A stretch of DNA of 64,000 bases from Pelagicoccus sp. SDUM812005 (GTDB lineage: Bacteria > Verrucomicrobiota > Verrucomicrobiia > Opitutales > Opitutaceae). Below, piece by piece: positions 55,178-63,481 of this stretch. The notes below the pieces were generated by a model. It was not told the DNA's origin. It made no database searches and saw nothing but the letters and a program-made list of their open reading frames with translations. Within the stretch, counting starts at the first letter, position 1. Every line of letters begins with the position of its first letter. The stretch lies in the NCBI RefSeq assembly GCF_031127875.1, contig NZ_JARXIA010000024.1, forward strand, positions 1-64,000. Direction: 5' to 3'. The translations under genes and the position numbers were made by a program.

Positions 55178-56398
55178 CTAGATCAGGGCCTGCTTCTTCA
55201 GCCCCGAACGGAAAGCGCCTCGATACATCCAGTGGTTGATCAATGCCATCAGCGGCACCGCGACGGCGCCGGCCACGGGAACCAGCTGCAGTAGCGCCAA
55301 AACCAGCAGGAGCAGACGAACCAACCACTTGGTCACGAAGCCCTTGCTCCACGGAAGGTAGCGACGGTAGGGAGCCACCAGCTGGATGCGGTAATAAATA
55401 ACACCTGCGATCAGTCCGAGCAAAGGCACCAGGCCCAAAGCCGCCGAAACGATCAAAACCTTCGGCAAGCGAGCGTCCACCGTCTTGAAATACTGCTCGT
55501 TGACCGCCTTGTCGCCAAAGATGGCCACCCCATCCTCCTTGCAGACGATGTCGGCTCCACGCCCCTTCACCTTTTCACCCGACTTGGGCGAACGCTTCAG
55601 CTCGATCAGGCGCACCTTCTGGGCCGTCGGGTCGCTTTGCTTCTCTTCCAGCATCCCTCCCAGACAGCCGAGGGCCACCGGATTTTCGTTCGGAGTATCG
55701 CAGTTCAAGCAGGCCGTGGCGAAGCAGTGGATTTTCGTCTGGCACTTCGGGCACTCGATGCGAGCGGCCTCCATCTTGCCCTCGTGACGCTTGCGAATCA
55801 GGTAGAGGACTCCAAAAACGACCCCGTTGAGCAGCACCACCGCAGCCGGAATCGCCAACAGCACCCAGACCCCGAAGGTCGCCCAGATCTCCTCGCACCA
55901 GCTGATGAACTTTCGCATCCCCAGCGAATCGTCCTCGTCCGCCTCGCTCAAAATGCCCACCACCCCGTTGCGCGTCATGGTGAGGAAAAACGTCAAACCG
56001 CCGGAAATGGCAGCCGGGATGGAATCCCAGAATCCTGCCTGGGAAACCAAGTCGCCCACCACTTCCGCGTCAGCGGCGCTGAGCAACCCATAGCTGGTCG
56101 CCGCCGAAAGTCCCGTCTTCGCGTACACCAAGCCCTCGTCCAGCAGCTCCCGAATCTCTGGCGAACGTTCCGCCAGCATTTCCGCCAGCGCCAGTGCCCC
56201 CAGGCTCCAAACGACGGCCGGATGGGTGAACCAAGTCGGCGCGTCCGACATCTTCTGCACGAACTCGATTTTGCCCAACCAAGGCACCAAGTGCCCGTAC
56301 TTCATGGCAAAGGCGGCGGCAAAGGCGGGAAGGAAGGCGCGGGAGGCGAAAAATCCGGAAAGACCGGTAGCGTAGAGCAGGCTATTGATAAATTCCAT
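55178..56398 (-). CDS. DUF4126-type membrane protein with zinc ribbon
   Basis: 406 residues. The N-terminal 200 residues with four to five membrane helices carry the DUF4126 pattern ('ATGLSGFFASRAFLPAFAAAFA', 'ISGGLTFFLTMTRNGVV'). A cytoplasmic four-Cys zinc ribbon follows (C216-x2-C219 and C230-x2-C233). An amphipathic domain and two further membrane helices (about 335-395) end it. Function unknown. Its gene converges on the putative metalloprotease gene with 4 bases between the stops and follows the 56450 gene on its own strand. Confidence 0.78.
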   Translation of the reverse strand: MEFINSLLYATGLSGFFASRAFLPAFAAAFAMKYGHLVPWLGKIEFVQKMSDAPTWFTHPAVVWSLGALALAEMLAERSPEIRELLDEGLVYAKTGLSAATSYGLLSAADAEVVGDLVSQAGFWDSIPAAISGGLTFFLTMTRNGVVGILSEADEDDSLGMRKFISWCEEIWATFGVWVLLAIPAAVVLLNGVVFGVLYLIRKRHEGKMEAARIECPKCQTKIHCFATACLNCDTPNENPVALGCLGGMLEEKQSDPTAQKVRLIELKRSPKSGEKVKGRGADIVCKEDGVAIFGDKAVNEQYFKTVDARLPKVLIVSAALGLVPLLGLIAGVIYYRIQLVAPYRRYLPWSKGFVTKWLVRLLLLVLALLQLVPVAGAVAVPLMALINHWMYRGAFRSGLKKQALI

Positions 56399-56449
56399 CG
56401 AGGCCGAAGCTGCCCGCTTCCTCAGCTTTTGCCAATGCGAATCTGATCG

Positions 56450-56716
56450 CTAAGCCTTGGCAGACAAGAGGCTGCCCACAGTGGCCTCCCCCATGAGCGC
56501 GCCCTGCTGATTGTAGCCGCGACGGTGGTCCACCATGCGATTCAGCTTGGCCCGAGCCACCTTGAGCAAGGTGTCCTGCGAGATGTTTACCGACTGCCGA
56601 CTGCGCGAACGCTCCTCCGGCGACTCGTAAGCGCTGCGCCCACGCGAATCCCGAGCGAAACTCTCGTCCCGCCCATAGGCAACTCGGTTCACAGGTATAG
56701 CGCTATCAAAAGACAT
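56450..56716 (-). CDS. Small basic protein of unknown function
   Basis: 88 residues rich in Arg and Ser (EERSRSRQSVNISQDTLLKVARAKLNRMV). The last half looks helical, the first half disordered; no membrane segment. The 'TLLKVARAKLNRMV' helix could bind a partner or nucleic acid. It precedes the DUF4126-type gene by 51 bases on the same strand. The upstream region has a 10-bp inverted repeat. I do not recognise a family. Confidence 0.6.
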   Translation of the reverse strand: MSFDSAIPVNRVAYGRDESFARDSRGRSAYESPEERSRSRQSVNISQDTLLKVARAKLNRMVDHRRGYNQQGALMGEATVGSLLSAKA

Positions 56717-56720
56717 CTAC

Positions 56721-56756
56721 CTATTGTTTTAGCGCATTGGCCTAACAAAACAATAG
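56721..56756. promoter_or_regulatory. 10-bp inverted repeat upstream of the small basic protein gene
   Basis: CTATTGTTTT (56721-56730) and AAAACAATAG (56747-56756) are perfect inverted copies with a 16-base spacer, starting 4 bases upstream of the ATG at 56716. It is a candidate operator or attenuating hairpin. Confidence 0.5.
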
Positions 56757-56827
56757 AGTATAGCGCTCAATTTACTAAGTTTTCTTAGGTTCTAGCCGCT
56801 AAGGTCGCCAAAACCTAAATATAAACC

Positions 56828-57409
56828 CTAGGCTTTCGAGCAAATCTCTCGCAGGCGCTTGGCGATGGCGTTGGCGTTGAAGTCGCTGCCTCGGCCGTCG
56901 AAATGGATCCCGTCCGGACGCGTGGAGTCCGCTCGCGAGGCCGCTTTCACGATTCCGTAGAGATCGACCACCGCAACTCCCAACATGCGAGCCACCGCTT
57001 TCGCCTCTTCATTATAGAGCGAGATCGTCTCGTTGTCGTAGCCAAACTCATCCTCTCCCTGCACATGGCGAGCGTCGACCGGAGGCATCGTCACCCAAAC
57101 CGGAGTCGAAGTGGTCTGCTCGAGCACGATCTTCAGGATGCAACGCACGTTGCGGGCAAACGTGGTCAATGGAACCAGGCGCTCGTTCTCGCCAAAGCAA
57201 ATCTTGCGAGTATCCAGGATTCCCGAGGCGAAAACCGCCATCTCCGGCTGGCGCGGCAGCACCCAATCCTTCACGCCCAACAAATGGTCCACGGAAGTCC
57301 CCACGACCTTGGGAGCGAGCCAGAGCTCGGCCTCCGCCTTCAGAAGTGCGGCCAACACCGGACAATAGTCCGAGCAAACCTCGTCGCCTAACATCACAAT
57401 TCGTTTCAT
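56828..57409 (-). CDS. SGNH/GDSL-hydrolase-like protein lacking the block I serine
   Basis: 193 residues. The start MKRIVMLGDEVCSDYCPVLA matches SGNH block I (GDS) except that Ser is replaced by Glu10. 'VKDWVLPRQPEMAVFASGILD' is the block II/III region, and 'DGIHFDGRGSDFNANAI' carries the block V Asp166/His169 pair. There is no signal peptide. Without the nucleophile it may be a binding protein or a degenerate enzyme. It starts 56 bases after the rapA stop, beyond the rapA terminator. Confidence 0.72.
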   Translation of the reverse strand: MKRIVMLGDEVCSDYCPVLAALLKAEAELWLAPKVVGTSVDHLLGVKDWVLPRQPEMAVFASGILDTRKICFGENERLVPLTTFARNVRCILKIVLEQTTSTPVWVTMPPVDARHVQGEDEFGYDNETISLYNEEAKAVARMLGVAVVDLYGIVKAASRADSTRPDGIHFDGRGSDFNANAIAKRLREICSKA

Positions 57410-57425
57410 GACCTATCGGATTGAA

Positions 57426-57458
57426 GAAAAAAAGCTAGCGCGGCAGCGGCCCGCTAGC
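57426..57458 (-). terminator. Rho-independent terminator of rapA
   Basis: On the minus strand, GCTAGCG (57458-57452) pairs with CGCTAGC (57440-57434), with extra inner pairing, and runs into a TTTTTTT tract. It lies just after the rapA stop. Confidence 0.8.
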
Positions 57459-57464
57459 AACTCA

Positions 57465-60326
57465 TCAGCTTGGCTGAAGCCCATCGACTTCGCCCTCCAC
57501 CACCAAACGCAGCGAATCCAAGCGCAAGCGGGCCTCGTCGATCGCTTCCCGCACGCCCGCAAGCTCGGCCTTGGCGATCGCGATCTCCTCCTCGCTCACG
57601 TTGTCGTTGATCTTTTGCAAGTCCTCCAAGCGCTCGATCTCCGACTCCAAGATCTTCTTGGCCTTCGACTTGGCAGCCGTCTTCAGGCTCTTGGCTCGCT
57701 TGTTGGCGATCTCCTCGGCGCCGCCGATCATCGCCTCCAAAAACTCGCGGTTGAAACCGGGACGCTCCAGAAAACGGTTTACGTCGCCCGGCTCCAGATT
57801 CTCCTCGGCCCATTCCAGCGGCCGCTCCTCGGTCAAGTCGTTGCCGCGAATATCCACCACCACGCGAATCGGCGTGGGCGACAGGAACCGGTCCACGTGC
57901 AAATGCGAAAGCGCCACCGTTTCTACGACGAAGACAACTTCCACGCTCAAGCCCGGCTCATCGCTTTCGTGTAACGAAAAAGCCGATACGCCCTTCTCGG
58001 AATTCACCAGCAAGTCGATCGAATCGCCCACCAAGGAATGGTCCGGAGTGATGAAGGTCATGTCCTCGCGCGTGATCGCTCGCTGACGCTCGAAGGTCGC
58101 CAAGGCTCCCTCCGCCGGAAGCGAGGGGAAGGACTCCACGTAAGCATGCGAAGGATCGAGGATCACGTCCCCGTCTTCCTGCTCGTCAACGCGAACGCCG
58201 TAGAAATCCAGCAAGTCGTACAAGAAGGCCTTCAGCTTCGAATCATGCTCCGCCGCCCGAACCTTTTTCACCACATCGTCCGCGACTGCCGCGTCGAAAG
58301 AATTCAGCTCCAGCAAGCGGTCGCGCCCTTTCGCCAAACGAGCCGAAATTTCCTCCCGAAAAACCTGCGTCTCTTCGATAAACGCTTCCAGCTTGTCGCG
58401 ATTCGCCTTCTTGCTCTCTCCGTATTCAATAGCCAACGACACCAGAGCTTCGCCAAATTTTGCCAGGTACTCGTTTCCGCCGTGCACGCAGCTCTCGAAG
58501 CCATCAAGCCCCTGGTGACACCACTCCGCAATACACTCCTGCGGCGAGCCGACCACATACGGCACGTGAATCTGAATCGTACTTGTTTGTCCAATACGGT
58601 CGAGACGCCCGATGCGTTGTTCCAAAAGCCCGGGATTGATCGGCAAGTCGAAAAGCACCAGGTGATGGGCGAACTGGAAGTTGCGCCCTTCGCTCCCGAT
58701 CTCGGAACAGATGAGCAACTGAGCTCCGTCCTCCTCCGCGAACCAAGCCGCATTGCGGTCGCGCTGCACCAACTGCAGCTCCTCGTGAAACAGGCCAACG
58801 TTGATATTGAGCACCTCCTTCAAGGCCGCATCGAGCGCGATCGCCTTCTGGCGGGACTTGCAGATCAACAGCGTCTTCGCCCCCTTGCGCGCCTTCAGGA
58901 AGGAGACGAGCCACTCCAAACGCGGGTCCCCCTTGAAGTTGTAGCGAATGTCCGACTCGCTGTTGGAAGTCTCCGCTTGCAGCTCCCGCACCAGCTTCGC
59001 CAGCAAGACCTTGTCTCCTCCGCTCTTGAGCGGCGCCGGACAATACATGCGCTTGGGAAAGCCTTTCATATTGGCCCGCGTGTTTCGGAAGACCACCCGC
59101 CCCGTGCCGTGCTCGTCCAGCAGCGCCTTCAGCAAAGACTCCCGAGCGCCCTTCTTCTTGGCGGCCAAATCCTTGAGACGCTTCTTCAACCCCTCCCGGT
59201 CGCGATGGAAAATCTCCTGCAGAGCCGCTTCGTCGGCAGCGTCCAAAGCTTCCTGATCGATGATCTTCCCAGCAATCTCCGCCACGCGTCCGAAGTCGGC
59301 AACCTCCTCCTGGAATGTATCCAAATCCGAATACCGATCCGGATCCAGCAAACGCAAGCGGGCGAAGTGGCCCGCCAGCCCGAGCTGGGTTGGCGTAGCC
59401 GTCAAAAGCAGCAGCCCCGGGCTCTTCTGCCCGAGCGCTTCCACCAACTGGTACTCCTTGCTCGCTTCCTCGGGCGACCACTCGAGGTGGTGAGCCTCGT
59501 CCACGATCACGATATCCCAGCCAGCGTCTATCGCCTGGGCGCTGCGCACTTCGCTATGGGCCAAGTAATCCACGCTGCAAAGCACCAGCTGTTCGTCGAG
59601 GAAGGGATTCTCGCCGCCGTTGCTGGCCTCTAGGGCGCGGCAACGGGCTTCGTCGAAAATGCCGAACCAGAGCCCGAAGCGGCGCAGCAACTCCACGAAC
59701 CACTGGTGCACCAACGCTTCAGGCACCAAGATCAACGCCCGCTGGGCTCGGCCCACCGCTCGCAGGCGCTGCAGGATCAAGCAGGCTTCGATCGTCTTGC
59801 CCAAGCCGACCTCGTCCGAAAGCAGGACTCGCGGCAACTGGCGGGAGGAAACTTCCTTCAATATATAGTACTGGTGCGGGATCAGGTCCAAACGGCCGCC
59901 GAAAAATCCCCTCAGCTCGGAGCTGCGCAGCTCGTTCTGCAACTGCAAGGCCCGCTGTCGAAGGTCGAAGACCTCGTTGTCGTCCACCTGCCCCGCCATC
60001 AAGCGATCCTGCGGATGGTTGAAGCTTCCCGCCGCTACCAGCTCGTCCTCGCAAATCGACTGCCCCCCGCCCTTGTAGGTCACCAAGCCATCCGCATCTT
60101 CCAGAGCTTCCACCGTGAAGGAAACGCCCGACTTGGAATTCACCCGCTCGCCTTCGCGAAAAAGCACGCGCTTGAGGACGGACGCGCCTGCGGCGTAGAT
60201 GCGGCGTTCGCCCGATGCCGGAAAGCCCAAGGTGACGCGAAAACCGTCCACTTCCTCCACAATTCCCAAACCGAGCTCCGGCTCCGGTTCGCTCACAAAT
60301 CGTTGACCTACTACGTACTTGTTCAT
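57465..60326 (-). CDS. rapA: RNA polymerase-associated ATPase RapA (SWI2/SNF2 family)
   Basis: 953 residues from the ATG at 60326 (MNKYVVGQRFVSEPEPELGLG); the E. coli protein has 968. Two N-terminal Tudor-like domains are followed by the helicase core: Walker A 'SDEVGLGKT' (GLGKT 174-178), DEAHH at 276-280, 'LLLTATPTQLG', then lobe 2 with 'LLICSEIGSEGRNFQFAHHLVLFDLP' in pieces and 'LEQRIGRLDRIGQTSTI'. A C-terminal RapA domain ends in coiled coil. RapA recycles RNA polymerase after stalled or post-termination complexes. The upstream ORF extension overlaps the divergent cheV promoter region and was excluded. Confidence 0.93.
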   Translation of the reverse strand: MNKYVVGQRFVSEPEPELGLGIVEEVDGFRVTLGFPASGERRIYAAGASVLKRVLFREGERVNSKSGVSFTVEALEDADGLVTYKGGGQSICEDELVAAGSFNHPQDRLMAGQVDDNEVFDLRQRALQLQNELRSSELRGFFGGRLDLIPHQYYILKEVSSRQLPRVLLSDEVGLGKTIEACLILQRLRAVGRAQRALILVPEALVHQWFVELLRRFGLWFGIFDEARCRALEASNGGENPFLDEQLVLCSVDYLAHSEVRSAQAIDAGWDIVIVDEAHHLEWSPEEASKEYQLVEALGQKSPGLLLLTATPTQLGLAGHFARLRLLDPDRYSDLDTFQEEVADFGRVAEIAGKIIDQEALDAADEAALQEIFHRDREGLKKRLKDLAAKKKGARESLLKALLDEHGTGRVVFRNTRANMKGFPKRMYCPAPLKSGGDKVLLAKLVRELQAETSNSESDIRYNFKGDPRLEWLVSFLKARKGAKTLLICKSRQKAIALDAALKEVLNINVGLFHEELQLVQRDRNAAWFAEEDGAQLLICSEIGSEGRNFQFAHHLVLFDLPINPGLLEQRIGRLDRIGQTSTIQIHVPYVVGSPQECIAEWCHQGLDGFESCVHGGNEYLAKFGEALVSLAIEYGESKKANRDKLEAFIEETQVFREEISARLAKGRDRLLELNSFDAAVADDVVKKVRAAEHDSKLKAFLYDLLDFYGVRVDEQEDGDVILDPSHAYVESFPSLPAEGALATFERQRAITREDMTFITPDHSLVGDSIDLLVNSEKGVSAFSLHESDEPGLSVEVVFVVETVALSHLHVDRFLSPTPIRVVVDIRGNDLTEERPLEWAEENLEPGDVNRFLERPGFNREFLEAMIGGAEEIANKRAKSLKTAAKSKAKKILESEIERLEDLQKINDNVSEEEIAIAKAELAGVREAIDEARLRLDSLRLVVEGEVDGLQPS

Positions 60327-60553
60327 TCGGCGGGGTAGCTTGCGTGAAACATCCGAAAAATCTATGCGAAATCCCACAACTTGCGAATTCTTCGCGAGGC
60401 CATCCCGAGAATTACGCGCCGCCCACAGGGACATAACCCTAGAATCTCGATTTTCTCCCTTAAAAAAAACGGCTCCCAGCCGATGAAAACAAAGGCGGAC
60501 TCCCTCCCGGCTCCGCTCCGCATTCCCCACCCCACCCAGAACGCTCGCTCCCC

Positions 60554-61525
60554 ATGGCAACACTCAACAGCTCACGCGACTCGATCCTGCTCGAGTCTGG
60601 CACCAACGAAGTCGAATTCATAGAATTCTTCCTCGGTTCAGTCAGCTACGGAATCAACGTTTCCAAGGTCCAGAGGGTGCTCGCCCGAGCGGGAGTGGAA
60701 ATCACCGGAGTCGCCCAAGCCCCCTACGGCGCCATTGGCATGATCCATATCCAAGAGCAGCCCATCATGCTCATGGACCTGAAGATGTCGCTCGGCATCC
60801 CCTTCGACCCCGAGTCCATCGACCACGAGCGCCAGCTCATCCTCGTCACCACCTTCAACAAGCAAACCACCGCCTTCCTCATCGACGGCATCTCCAAGAT
60901 CCACCGCACCTCCTGGGAAAACTTCGAGCCGCTCAACGAAAAGGTCACCAGCGAAGGGGCCGGCGGCTACTCCACCGGTACCGTCACCTTCGACGACAAC
61001 ATCATCGTCATCCTCGACCTCGAGCGCCTCATGCTCGCCCTCTTCCCCTCCTCCCACGGAAACATCGGCGTGCTCGAGTCCGTGGAATCCCGCCCGGAAC
61101 GCGCCGCCGTGCGCATCCTCTACGCCGAAGATTCCAAGATGGTCCGCGGCATCACCGAAGACATTCTCAACAGCTCCGGCTACGTCCAAGTCGACTCCTT
61201 CGAGAACGGCGAGGACGCCTACAATTTCCTCCAGAAACGCATCCGCGAAGGCGACTTCGACGGCCTCGGCCCCTACGACCTCGTCCTCACCGACATCGAA
61301 ATGCCAAAGATGGACGGGCTCACCCTCTGCCGTCGCGTCAAAACCGAAGCCTGCTCCGAGACCCCGCCGAAAGTCGTGGTCTACTCTTCGCTCATCAACA
61401 AGGAGATGGCCCTCAAGTGCATTTCCGTAGGAGCCGACGCCCAACTGGCCAAACCCGACGTTCGCGAAATCGTGGACCTGATCGACTCGCTCTGCCTCGA
61501 GGCTCCCGCGAACCTGGAAGCCTAG
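60554..61525 (+). CDS. cheV: Chemotaxis coupling protein CheV (CheW + receiver domains)
   Basis: 323 residues. A CheW-like coupling domain (about 15-165; 'EVEFIEFFLGSVSYGINVSKVQRV' in pieces) is fused to a response-regulator receiver domain (185-315). The receiver residues are all present: acidic pair E192/D193, phospho-acceptor D247 in 'LVLTDIEMPKMDG', S278 and K300 ('AQLAKPD'). CheV links chemoreceptors to the kinase CheA and tunes adaptation through its phosphorylation. No cheA or cheW is in this window. Confidence 0.93.
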   Translation: MATLNSSRDSILLESGTNEVEFIEFFLGSVSYGINVSKVQRVLARAGVEITGVAQAPYGAIGMIHIQEQPIMLMDLKMSLGIPFDPESIDHERQLILVTTFNKQTTAFLIDGISKIHRTSWENFEPLNEKVTSEGAGGYSTGTVTFDDNIIVILDLERLMLALFPSSHGNIGVLESVESRPERAAVRILYAEDSKMVRGITEDILNSSGYVQVDSFENGEDAYNFLQKRIREGDFDGLGPYDLVLTDIEMPKMDGLTLCRRVKTEACSETPPKVVVYSSLINKEMALKCISVGADAQLAKPDVREIVDLIDSLCLEAPANLEA

Positions 61526-61541
61526 CCGGCCGCCGCGCCGC

Positions 61542-62534
61542 TCAAACCCGCGCTGCGCCGACCACCTTGCGGGAGGCGTAGTCCCAAAAGACTCCCGACT
61601 CCGCGTCGACCTTGAATCCCCCCAGCCAACGCTCGGGAAAGGAACCGCCCAAATAGTTTCCCCGCCCCTCGAGCAAGGCTTCGCCACGCTCCGTCAAGAC
61701 GAGCTCCTGGGCATCGAAGGCCTCGAAGGCCAAATCGCGCGGCGGACACAGGAACGGCTTGCCAGAAGCCGTCTTCAAAAGCGGATCGCTGCCCGAGCAT
61801 AGTCCGTCCACCAAGGCCCAAAATTCCCAATCGATGCGAAACGGCGGCGCTTCCGTCGCTTGGACCGCCGCGAAAAGCGACCGCGGCGCCCGTACGCCCA
61901 AACGCACCGCGTCCAAAGTCTGCGCCTGGCTGATCGAAAGCCCGTTCTCCTGGCTGGGCAACTCCTGCAGCCAACGAGCCAGTCCCGCCGCCAAGGATTC
62001 CAGCCCCTCGATCGACGCTCGCTCGAGCGCCGCCTCCACCGCGAAAGGATCCGGACCGGATACCGCGTCCCACGCGATCGCGTAGATGGCGTGCACTCCC
62101 GCCGGGATCGTCTCCGCGACCTTGGCGATTTCCAGCAAAGCTCCGTCACCAAAAACAGAAAGCGGCCCGTCGACCTGCATCAGCTTCGCCTTGGCCTGCT
62201 CCAAGATCGGCCGTTCGCTCAACCAACCCAAGATCTGGGCCAACTGCAGCTGGTCGGTCAGGCTCCCTCCAAACAGCAGGCAAACGTCCTCGCCCGATTC
62301 GAAGGCGGATGTCAGCTCCATGTTGCGGAGCTTGAAGTCCTCCTCGACGATATTGTCCTCGTCCCAATGGGCCGCCGCGTAGGCGAAGGAGCGAGCGTTG
62401 GCGAAAGCTTCCAAATCGTTGCCGGCAAGCAAGCGCCCGAAAGCGAGCGGGTCCTGCCACGCTGTCGCCTTCACTCGGTCGTCCGCCCTTTCCAGAGCGT
62501 TCACCGTCGCTACTTCATTTGTAAAAATCCGCAT
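61542..62534 (-). CDS. Hypothetical protein
   Basis: 330 residues, acidic, soluble, without signal peptide or membrane segment. The blocks 'GEDVCLLFGGSLTDQLQLAQILGWL', 'SISQAQTLDAVRLG', 'FWALVDGLCSG' and 'LTERGEALLEGRGNYLGG' give the order of a domain-end pattern seen in DUF1835-like proteins, but the resemblance is weak and from memory only. It lies between cheV (convergent) and the CheX-domain gene on the same strand, so a signalling link is possible. No firm function. Confidence 0.62.
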   Translation of the reverse strand: MRIFTNEVATVNALERADDRVKATAWQDPLAFGRLLAGNDLEAFANARSFAYAAAHWDEDNIVEEDFKLRNMELTSAFESGEDVCLLFGGSLTDQLQLAQILGWLSERPILEQAKAKLMQVDGPLSVFGDGALLEIAKVAETIPAGVHAIYAIAWDAVSGPDPFAVEAALERASIEGLESLAAGLARWLQELPSQENGLSISQAQTLDAVRLGVRAPRSLFAAVQATEAPPFRIDWEFWALVDGLCSGSDPLLKTASGKPFLCPPRDLAFEAFDAQELVLTERGEALLEGRGNYLGGSFPERWLGGFKVDAESGVFWDYASRKVVGAARV

Positions 62535-62650
62535 CGGTCTGGCAATAGGTGTGCCGAATCCCCCTCTTCGTCAAATCCGATTTCCAGTCTGCAGGACTGC
62601 AAACCGCGCTCGCGAACCCACGATTGCCGCCCCGCGATGGCGCTCCCTCC

Positions 62651-63184
62651 CTACTCGCAGCAAAAATCGATCATCAACTGGCTGCCAAACCCCTCGAAAG
62701 TATACTGGCTGCGAAAGCACATGGCCGCGGTATCGACCTTCATGCGCCTGTTCTTCAAGACCTTCGGAGTGGTCAGGGCCAAATTCGGATACCACTTGGT
62801 AAGCCCGCCTTTGACCAGCCCTACCATCATGTTTCCAAGTTCCCCTAGCGTATCTTGCAGGGCCTCTTCGCTATCCCCTTCCAGCCAGTCGAGACTGGGC
62901 AGGTCAAAGAGCTTCAAAGCGAAACGCTCCGCCGCCGCCTTGGGCAGCACCAGCATCACCTTGCCGGAAGCATCGCCGACCCAACTTACCACGATCGCGT
63001 ACAGTCCGTCCGCAATCGGCAGGCTCGTGAGCAGGTCGCCCTCGGGGTTCTCGATCAGGCAAGATCGCTCCTTCCAGGTAACGTCCTCGCCTACCATGGA
63101 GTCGAATACGGTCACCACCGCTTCCCTAGCTAAATTGTCCAGTCGTTCCGTCGGTATGTTTTCGGTAGGCATGCTTTGATTCAT
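62651..63184 (-). CDS. CheX/CheC-family chemotaxis protein
   Basis: 177 residues. 'EEALQDTLGELGNMMVGLVKGGL' is a CheC/CheX/FliY-type helix with E-x2-N pattern (here ELGNMM), preceded by 'SGKVMLVLPKAAAERFA' and followed by a second beta-alpha half. CheX and CheC dephosphorylate CheY-P; alternatively, proteins of this fold bind other partners. The E and N of the active helix are intact in the first half only. Located near cheV and an HDOD protein, it belongs to the same signalling group. Confidence 0.78.
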   Translation of the reverse strand: MNQSMPTENIPTERLDNLAREAVVTVFDSMVGEDVTWKERSCLIENPEGDLLTSLPIADGLYAIVVSWVGDASGKVMLVLPKAAAERFALKLFDLPSLDWLEGDSEEALQDTLGELGNMMVGLVKGGLTKWYPNLALTTPKVLKNRRMKVDTAAMCFRSQYTFEGFGSQLMIDFCCE

Positions 63185-63481
63185 TCGTTGGGGTACTTTG
63201 CTAGGCGGATTCGGACAAAATCAGCGGATAAACTCTAATCGGCACCCGCAGCCGCTTCTGAACAGCTCCCCGCATATGCTGCGTAAAAACCCTCAAAACC
63301 ACCAAAAAGACCCGGGAGCTTGGAATTTCCACCCCAGATAAAAACCGCGCTCTCCATGGAGGGAGAAAGAGGATTTTACTTAATGACGGCCTTAGTTGCG
63401 CCGAAGAGAAAGAGAGGTGTAATAATCGGAGGCACGAACACCCGAAAGCTCCTGATACCACCTAAAGCAGCAACTCCTCAA
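63185..63481. other. 297-base divergent intergenic region
   Basis: No credible gene; an 86-codon minus-strand frame at 63201-63461 lacks protein-like composition. It should hold promoters for the CheX-domain gene and the HDOD gene. No clear consensus element could be assigned. Confidence 0.5.

Noticed and set aside
63201-63461. 86-codon minus-strand frame between the CheX and HDOD genes
   Set aside because: Composition is not protein-like and it fills a divergent promoter region.
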